The notes beneath the pieces were generated by a model that saw only the letters and a program-made list of their open reading frames with translations, had not been told where the DNA came from and searched no databases. Source: Methanobacteriota archaeon (GTDB lineage: Archaea > Thermoplasmatota > Poseidoniia > Poseidoniales > Poseidoniaceae). Taken from it: 10,714 nt of DNA. The first letter of the stretch is position 1. Each line of letters opens with the position of its first letter. The stretch lies in NCBI GenBank assembly GCA_009936765.1, contig JAACDL010000054.1, positions 1-10,714 of the forward strand, given 5' to 3'. Below, in pieces: positions 6,071-10,714 of the stretch. The translations under genes and the position numbers were made by a program.

Positions 6071-7240
6071 ATGTCCGACAAAAGGAAATTTTCCACAAAC
6101 GCTGTTCACGCTGGAACAAAACACATCGAAGGAGCAGTAAACACTCCAATTTTCCAATCATCAACCTATCAGTTGACCGATGAGAGGTATGCTGGGTGGG
6201 CAGCGGGAGCACAACACACTCTACTCTACGCCAGACTTTCGAGCGTTAACTCCGAAGCAGTAGTTGAGAAGATATGTGCTTTAGAAGGCGCTGAAGACGG
6301 AGAACTATTTGCAAGCGGAATGGCCGCAGTATCTACTACTCTGATGGGATTATTATCTCAGGGCGATCACATAGTTGCGAGCCCAGACGTATACGGCGGG
6401 ACATACGGTCTAATGACTGAAGAACTTCCAAGGTTTGGGATTTCAACTACTATGGCTGATATGCAAGACCCTGCATCATATGAAGCAGCCATTACTGAAA
6501 GCACCAAAATGCTCTATATTGAAACAATTACAAATCCAGTAATCAAAATTTGCGATATCGAAGCAATGTCTGAAATTGCAAAGAGGCACGACCTACTCTT
6601 AGTAATCGATAACACATTTGCTTCTCCGTGGGCATGCCAACCAATTACCATGGGCGCAGATTTAGTGATTCACTCAACTACAAAATATCTTGGTGGGCAC
6701 TCTGACATTATCGGTGGAGCCGTAGTTGGAAGGGCAGACTTAATTGCTGCAATGTTCATGAAAAAGGTCCACTTTGGGGGCTCACCAGATCCTCATAATT
6801 GCTATCTTTTAGAGAGAGGAATTAGAACACTAGCAGCTAGAATGCCGATACATTGCTCGAACGCTGCAGAAATAGCAATCCGTTTAGAGGCCCACAACAA
6901 AGTAGACCTGGTCCATCACCCTAGCCTCGAGTCCCATCAAGATTATTCAGTTGCAAAGCGAATGATTCCGAAGGGAACTGGAATGATAGCATTTACTGTA
7001 AAAGGAGGAGACGACTCTGCTTTGAAATTCATGCGCGGCTTAGACATGATATTCGAAGCAACTAGTTTGGGTGGCGTTGAGAGCCTTGTTGAATGCCCAT
7101 TCAATTCCAGTCACATGGGCATCCCCGAGGATGTAAGAATTGCAGCAGGCTTAGGGCCTGGCTTTGTTAGAATGTCCATAGGAATCGAGGACGTAGAAGA
7201 TATTTGGAACGATATTTCCACCGCACTTTCAACAGTTTAA
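6071..7240 (+). CDS. Cys/Met metabolism PLP-dependent enzyme (cystathionine gamma-synthase/lyase or methionine gamma-lyase type)
   Basis: The protein has 389 residues, normal for this fold-type I family. Visible landmarks are TNAVHAGT (9-16), TPIFQSSTY (25-33), FASGMAAVSTTL (80-91), the ETITNP segment (151-156), the cofactor-ring aspartate in VIDNTFASP (D180), the PLP lysine in HSTTKYLGGHSD (K205), and SLGGVESLVECP (332-343). Enzymes of this family make or break C-S bonds of cystathionine, homocysteine, methionine or cysteine in the cytoplasm; sequence alone does not choose between synthase and lyase. The usual YSRxGNPT segment reads YARLSSVN (53-60), which keeps the Tyr and Arg that contact PLP across the dimer but lacks NPT. 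The gene is divergent from an Lrp/AsnC regulator, which suggests control by an amino acid. The stop codon directly abuts the stop of the opposing gene. Confidence 0.93.
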   Translation: MSDKRKFSTNAVHAGTKHIEGAVNTPIFQSSTYQLTDERYAGWAAGAQHTLLYARLSSVNSEAVVEKICALEGAEDGELFASGMAAVSTTLMGLLSQGDHIVASPDVYGGTYGLMTEELPRFGISTTMADMQDPASYEAAITESTKMLYIETITNPVIKICDIEAMSEIAKRHDLLLVIDNTFASPWACQPITMGADLVIHSTTKYLGGHSDIIGGAVVGRADLIAAMFMKKVHFGGSPDPHNCYLLERGIRTLAARMPIHCSNAAEIAIRLEAHNKVDLVHHPSLESHQDYSVAKRMIPKGTGMIAFTVKGGDDSALKFMRGLDMIFEATSLGGVESLVECPFNSSHMGIPEDVRIAAGLGPGFVRMSIGIEDVEDIWNDISTALSTV

Positions 7241-8959
7241 TCACGGCAACTCTTCGATTTGTCCGCAAGCTTTGCGAAGCAACTCAAGGGCTTCCTTGTA
7301 ATCTACTTCTCCGCCTTCAACCAGTTTTTCACCAGTTTTCCATACATTGATTGCAGCGTGACTCCAAGCGCCACCCCGGTCTCTAGCATCCGATGAAAAC
7401 TGCCACTCTTGGCCATTTGATTTACCTGCAGCAACTAGCCAGGCCCAAGAAGCGGCCTGCCCATCAATTCCATCTTTCTTAGATAGAGCAGATTTCTCGG
7501 CTTTACCCATACCTTCGACCAACCCCATCATAGTAAGGTCGTGAATCATACCAACAGGGCCCGATACCTTTCCTCTCCTATACGGGAATTTTTGAATAAT
7601 ATCCGCCTTTGCTCTTTGAGACTCAATATCTTTGAGGAATTTCCCGAAAGCCCGTTTTTTGTTACATTGAGCAGACCACAAATCTTGAGCCTCCTCTTCT
7701 CCAATTCCCATTTCTATCAATCCAGAAAGCCCATGATCCTGCCATAAGGCGGAAAGAACATCGTTACAAGATGTAGCGGAGATTTCCAACGCAGTACCCT
7801 CCCTTTCGTGAACCTCTCCTCGTTGAGATATCCTGATTCCAGATCCCGTTGCTGATTGCATCAGAGTCAGAGCAAGCCCCTTCTCTGCTGCTGAGCCATT
7901 CAGCTCTGTCACAGCCTCCTCGGCTGTTGAAAACCACCTCTCGCCAACAACAAACCCATCGTCAATATGGTGTAGGACTGCAACCTTTACTCTCTTTGAA
8001 AGCGAACCTTCGTTCAACGTCAAACCCATCCATGCATCTAGTATTCTATCCAAGGCATCTCTTGAACCATCTCTGTTTCCACCTTCTGGATACCAAATAG
8101 CGTCCGGCTCCATTACAGTGGATAGGTTCGGAGGCAGCATTGAAAGTGCAAGGTCATGGATAAACGAAGTCTTACCCTTCGCCTTTTCCAATTTATCAAA
8201 ACCAATGGCGACTTTACTACCATTGATGAAATTAAGTAACAAATATCCATTTCCTGTCATTTCGTTTGCAGAAATTTTCTCGACATCTAAGCCGTCAGTA
8301 GCCCAAACATTACCTGTGTTTTTGAAACTAAACCGGGAGCGTTCTAGAACATCATCCAGCCCGCCATCTGGAATATTTGGTTCAGGACCACTACATACGA
8401 AACCATTTCTCCAGGAGAAAAAGAAGTATCCTTTACGCGCATGATCTTCCCAAGGAAGCATACGCAATGTCGTCATGTGGTAGTTTTGCAACCCCGCTTG
8501 GTAAGCAACTTTCCCGTCACCTCTTCTGACATATGATGCCTTTCCGAATGATTGGTGGCTATAGTTTCCAACAATCGAAATTTCTTGATCGTGGGCTGCC
8601 ATAAGAGAGCCGGCTAGTGCTTTGCCAACATCGTCTCCTCGCTTTGCCATCATTCTTTTAGCAAGCCATTTTTTGTCATGTCTTTTACCAAAAATTTTTC
8701 TTAGGTCGACTAAAGTTTTGGTTACAGGGTCAGTTCGTCCCCATTTGAGTTTCCCAGTCCAAGACATTGCAGGTAGAAGAGTTTCACCTTCTGCTAGCAA
8801 ACGGTCGAGGCTTTTCCTCAACTTCTTTTGCGTTTCAAGATTGGCCTGCTTCGTGCCACGCATACGCATACGCTGGCGCTTTTGCCCAGGAAATTCAACC
8901 TTAGAAGGTCCTGCCATAGACGGGCCGAGAAGTTGCCCCCTGTTCACTTCTTCGACCAT
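7241..8959 (-). CDS. Protein of unknown function, coupled to diphthine synthase
   Basis: I do not recognise this 572-residue protein. It appears soluble, with no signal peptide or membrane segment. Residues about 26-110 are strongly basic, with clusters KRQRMRMRGTK, KKLRKSLDR and KRHDKKWLAKRMMAKR, which would suit contact with RNA, DNA or ribosomes. The middle (about 125-330) is mixed and rich in aromatic residues (GYFFFSWRNGF, GYLLLNFINGSKVAIGF). The last third is more helical and ends with a short acidic helix (YKEALELLRKACGQIEELP). There are few Cys and no zinc-type cluster. The first ATG (8959) overlaps the end of dphB by 16 bp, so it is probably co-transcribed and translationally coupled; ATG 8917 is an alternative. 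No good SD is visible. A role connected with translation is suggested only by the neighbours. It may be restricted to one archaeal lineage. The stop directly abuts the opposing PLP enzyme gene. Confidence 0.85.
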   Translation of the reverse strand: MVEEVNRGQLLGPSMAGPSKVEFPGQKRQRMRMRGTKQANLETQKKLRKSLDRLLAEGETLLPAMSWTGKLKWGRTDPVTKTLVDLRKIFGKRHDKKWLAKRMMAKRGDDVGKALAGSLMAAHDQEISIVGNYSHQSFGKASYVRRGDGKVAYQAGLQNYHMTTLRMLPWEDHARKGYFFFSWRNGFVCSGPEPNIPDGGLDDVLERSRFSFKNTGNVWATDGLDVEKISANEMTGNGYLLLNFINGSKVAIGFDKLEKAKGKTSFIHDLALSMLPPNLSTVMEPDAIWYPEGGNRDGSRDALDRILDAWMGLTLNEGSLSKRVKVAVLHHIDDGFVVGERWFSTAEEAVTELNGSAAEKGLALTLMQSATGSGIRISQRGEVHEREGTALEISATSCNDVLSALWQDHGLSGLIEMGIGEEEAQDLWSAQCNKKRAFGKFLKDIESQRAKADIIQKFPYRRGKVSGPVGMIHDLTMMGLVEGMGKAEKSALSKKDGIDGQAASWAWLVAAGKSNGQEWQFSSDARDRGGAWSHAAINVWKTGEKLVEGGEVDYKEALELLRKACGQIEELP

Positions 8960-9792
8960 CGGCTTAGCGCATCTGCTTCAACATCACTTGGCTCAGCAGG
9001 TATAACTAAACAGTGTAATCTACCTGTTCTTGCTTCTCCCAATTCACCTACTGAAAGGTAAGATATCGATTGTGCATCAGTCCCCATATCACTGCAGAGT
9101 ACGACCATTAACGAAGAAATATCATTGCAAATTTCAGAACCTGCTTCGAATTTTAAATCATCAAAACTAGTCTCACGAGGGAAGTGATCTAAATTTTCTG
9201 ATAACTTAATCGCCATTCTGATAATCGCTTGACCAGCATCTAGTGGCTGCATAGGCCTTTGTCCACCGGTGCCTTCGCCCGTGGGGTCTAGATCTAGTAG
9301 TGCGAGCGTGTGCAATCCTTGTTTTCGATTTAGAGCAATCACTTCCAACGGCGATGTTGCTACCCACCCACCGTATGGATAAGTAAGGGTAGTTTGTCTA
9401 CCAAACCGATAATTTGAGAGACCAATCGCTCCTGTTACTAAGCCGGTAATTGAAACTCCGTGAATCACAGAGCATTCGATTCCCGCCTCAATTGCTTGCA
9501 ATTGCAAGTCAACATGCGTTGTGGCTTGCAACGGGTCGCCCACCACTAGCAAAGCAACAACTTCGTTTTTTGCCAGTTGTAATAATTCCAAAGGCTCTTC
9601 GACTTCGGGGCGCATTACACGTTCAATCTTTCCAATTTCATTTTCAAGAACTTCCAAGTCCTCTGCACTCCACAACGCAGTATATGCTTCGTACCGCCTG
9701 TGGTCAGCATTCGTTGCAGCTTGAATCGCATCGCGAGTCATGCCGGCAATTCCCCCGGGACCCATCCCGATTAGAACTAATCCAGCCGCCAT
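8944..9792 (-). CDS. dphB: Diphthine synthase (diphthamide biosynthesis methyltransferase)
   Basis: The protein has 282 residues, slightly longer than typical archaeal DphB. This tetrapyrrole-methylase-fold enzyme uses S-adenosylmethionine to methylate the modified histidine of elongation factor 2 in diphthamide formation. Evidence: the N-terminal strand AAGLVLIGMGPGG (2-14), the YEAYTALWS segment (34-42; compare AEFYTS in homologues), the near-invariant GDPLQATTH (85-93), VIHGVSITG (109-117), FGRQTTLTYP (130-139) followed by W143 and TSP (146-148), and GLHTLALLDLD (159-169). The ATG at 9792 begins just before the first strand, as in the family; in-frame ATGs at 9819 and 9831 lengthen it and would run into the divergent trm5 start region. 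The gene overlaps the downstream unknown gene by 16 bp. Its pairing with trm5 links two modifications that affect translocation and reading-frame maintenance. Confidence 0.93.
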   Translation of the reverse strand: MAAGLVLIGMGPGGIAGMTRDAIQAATNADHRRYEAYTALWSAEDLEVLENEIGKIERVMRPEVEEPLELLQLAKNEVVALLVVGDPLQATTHVDLQLQAIEAGIECSVIHGVSITGLVTGAIGLSNYRFGRQTTLTYPYGGWVATSPLEVIALNRKQGLHTLALLDLDPTGEGTGGQRPMQPLDAGQAIIRMAIKLSENLDHFPRETSFDDLKFEAGSEICNDISSLMVVLCSDMGTDAQSISYLSVGELGEARTGRLHCLVIPAEPSDVEADALSRWSKK

Positions 9793-9815
9793 GCTCAAAC
9801 CACTTGCTCCTGTGG

Positions 9816-9833
9816 GCATGGCGAGGGCCATGC
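9816..9833. repeat. Short perfect inverted repeat at the divergent dphB/trm5 starts
   Basis: GCATGGC (9816-9822) and GCCATGC (9827-9833) are perfect reverse complements around GAGG. The repeat contains candidate ATG codons on both strands: 9818 and 9830 for trm5, and 9819 and 9831 as upstream dphB alternatives. It could be a regulatory site or an mRNA hairpin at the start, or simply a result of mirrored start codons in a very short divergent region. No TATA box is obvious nearby. Confidence 0.4.
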
Positions 9834-10714
9834 GCCATTTGAGCGTGCCGAGCAAAGAAACATCCCTTTGGAGGGATAGATTAGACAGCCAAGGGTGGTT
9901 AGTCGAAGGGCTCGGGATTCATAATTTAGGAGAATATCGCGGCATTCCTATCAACGATACAGCACCTCAAAGTATCGAAAACCTGGAAATTGTAAATTTA
10001 CAACCGCTTCGCCCAGGCCCAAAACATTGGACTGAAAGATTAGACCCTGAATTATTTTCTACACATCAAAATGAATGGCCGATGAGTCACGACCAAATTG
10101 GCGATGTGATAATCATCAAGTTACCCGAAAGTGTAGAAAACCATTCTACTGCTATTGGAGAAGCTATCCTGAAACAGAATTCTAATGTTCGCGTCATATG
10201 CGCGGATAATGGAGTGAAAGGCCAATTCCGCGTTAGGGATTTGTCAGTAATTGCAAGCAACGGCTCAGATGAGACACTGACTAAAGTCAGAGAGAATGGA
10301 TATGAGTTTTGGGTGGACCCGGGTGCAGCATATTATTCTCCAAGATTAGCCAACGAAAGACTGGCGACTGTTAATTGCGCAAAAGATTTGAGCGCTAAGC
10401 TCGGAAGGAAAATTTCAGTTTGCGACCCATACGCTGGTGTTGGGCCCGCATTAGTGCCCTTGGCTAACACAGAAATTATTGACAAAGTCTTCGCAAGTGA
10501 CCTGAATCCAAACGCAGCAGATTTACTGGCCAAGAACCTACCCAGTAGTTGGTCTGAATGTAGAGATGCCAGAACGCTGGCCGATGAATTACCAGAGTGC
10601 TGCGATCTACTGCTAGTCAATCTACCACACGACAGTATTGATCATCTTCCCGATTTACTAGGCCTTCTGCGAAAAGGCCACCATGTAGTGATTAGGGGCT
10701 GGGCAATCATTCCA
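9830..10714 (+). CDS. trm5: tRNA (guanine37-N1)-methyltransferase Trm5 family, 3' end cut by the window
   Basis: The reading frame is open from the ATG at 9830 to the window end (295 codons so far; the M. jannaschii enzyme is about 336). Trm5 transfers a methyl group from S-adenosylmethionine to N1 of G37 next to the anticodon, which prevents frameshifting. Landmarks are IGDVIIIKLP (90-99) and AIGEAIL (108-114) of the D2 region; GVKGQFRVRDLSVIAS (128-143), as in FRVRELEHLAG of known Trm5; ENGYEFWVDPGAAYYSPRLANER (155-177); the methyl-donor loop DPYAGVGPALVPLA (199-212); SDLNPNA (223-229); and NLP (264-266) of the catalytic site. An N-terminal small domain precedes these. The relatives Tyw2/Taw2 share the fold, but NLP and the intact N-terminal part favour Trm5. 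ATG 9818 and GTG 9845 are alternative starts. No SD is seen. Confidence 0.93.
   Translation, partial: MRHLSVPSKETSLWRDRLDSQGWLVEGLGIHNLGEYRGIPINDTAPQSIENLEIVNLQPLRPGPKHWTERLDPELFSTHQNEWPMSHDQIGDVIIIKLPESVENHSTAIGEAILKQNSNVRVICADNGVKGQFRVRDLSVIASNGSDETLTKVRENGYEFWVDPGAAYYSPRLANERLATVNCAKDLSAKLGRKISVCDPYAGVGPALVPLANTEIIDKVFASDLNPNAADLLAKNLPSSWSECRDARTLADELPECCDLLLVNLPHDSIDHLPDLLGLLRKGHHVVIRGWAIIP

Noticed and set aside
8859..8875. Short tandem repeat ACGCAT/ACGCAT/ACGC
   Set aside because: Two to three units only, encoding the RMRMR basic run of the unknown protein; too short to count as a microsatellite.
9495..9508. Perfect 14-bp palindrome CTTGCAATTGCAAG inside dphB
   Set aside because: It lies deep in the coding region and is explained by codons for the repeated Leu-Gln segment; no sign of a site function.
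10333..10620. Reverse-strand 95-codon open frame at the right end
   Set aside because: It is antisense to the conserved Trm5 catalytic domain and has no family features.

Overview
The window looks like chromosomal DNA of an archaeon, most likely a marine euryarchaeon of the Poseidoniales (Marine Group II) type; this placement is inferred. The archaeal evidence is diphthine synthase of the archaeal/eukaryotic diphthamide pathway, a Trm5-type tRNA(m1G37) methyltransferase, a geranylgeranyl-reductase family enzyme of isoprenoid lipid metabolism, Shine-Dalgarno (SD) sites of the AGGTGA/GAGGTGA form, and a first gene with a TATA-like box about 25 nt before its start codon, as in leaderless archaeal transcripts. 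The eukaryote/bacterium-like glutamine synthetase II and the small SemiSWEET transporter point to a lineage with much acquired metabolism. Coding density is very high. There are no tRNA or rRNA genes, insertion sequences, CRISPR arrays or other mobile elements.

Layout, left to right. Positions 1-217 are an AT-rich non-coding leader with a TATA-like promoter. Positions 218-1243 (+) encode type II glutamine synthetase. A tight four-gene operon follows on the minus strand, transcribed from about 4433 down to 1234: FAD-dependent geranylgeranyl reductase, then a HAD-IIA (NagD-like) phosphatase, then a NERD-domain nuclease-like protein, then SemiSWEET. Gaps inside it are 8 bp or less, or the genes overlap, and the SD sites of the phosphatase and NERD genes overlap the stop codon of the gene before. 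Across a short divergent region with a perfect 9-bp-arm palindrome, a plus-strand EamA/DMT permease (4563-5498) runs tail-to-tail into a minus-strand Lrp/AsnC regulator (5468-5923). The regulator is divergent from a plus-strand Cys/Met-metabolism PLP enzyme (6071-7240). Their shared intergenic region holds an 8-bp inverted repeat that is a good candidate regulator site.

The right third holds a minus-strand pair, diphthine synthase (8944-9792) followed by an overlapping 572-residue protein of unknown function (7241-8959), and a divergent, truncated plus-strand trm5 (9830-end). This looks like a small translation-fidelity neighbourhood: EF2 diphthamide plus tRNA m1G37. The unknown protein is its most interesting member, because it is coupled to dphB and has a strongly basic N-terminal third.

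The genes fall into three themes: nitrogen and sulfur amino-acid metabolism with an amino-acid-type regulator and an exporter-type permease; membrane lipid reduction with three co-transcribed partners of unclear relation; and translation-factor and tRNA modification. I see no defence island or obvious new multi-gene machine. The best leads are the unknown protein, the operator-like repeat beside the AsnC gene, and the mixed lipid operon.
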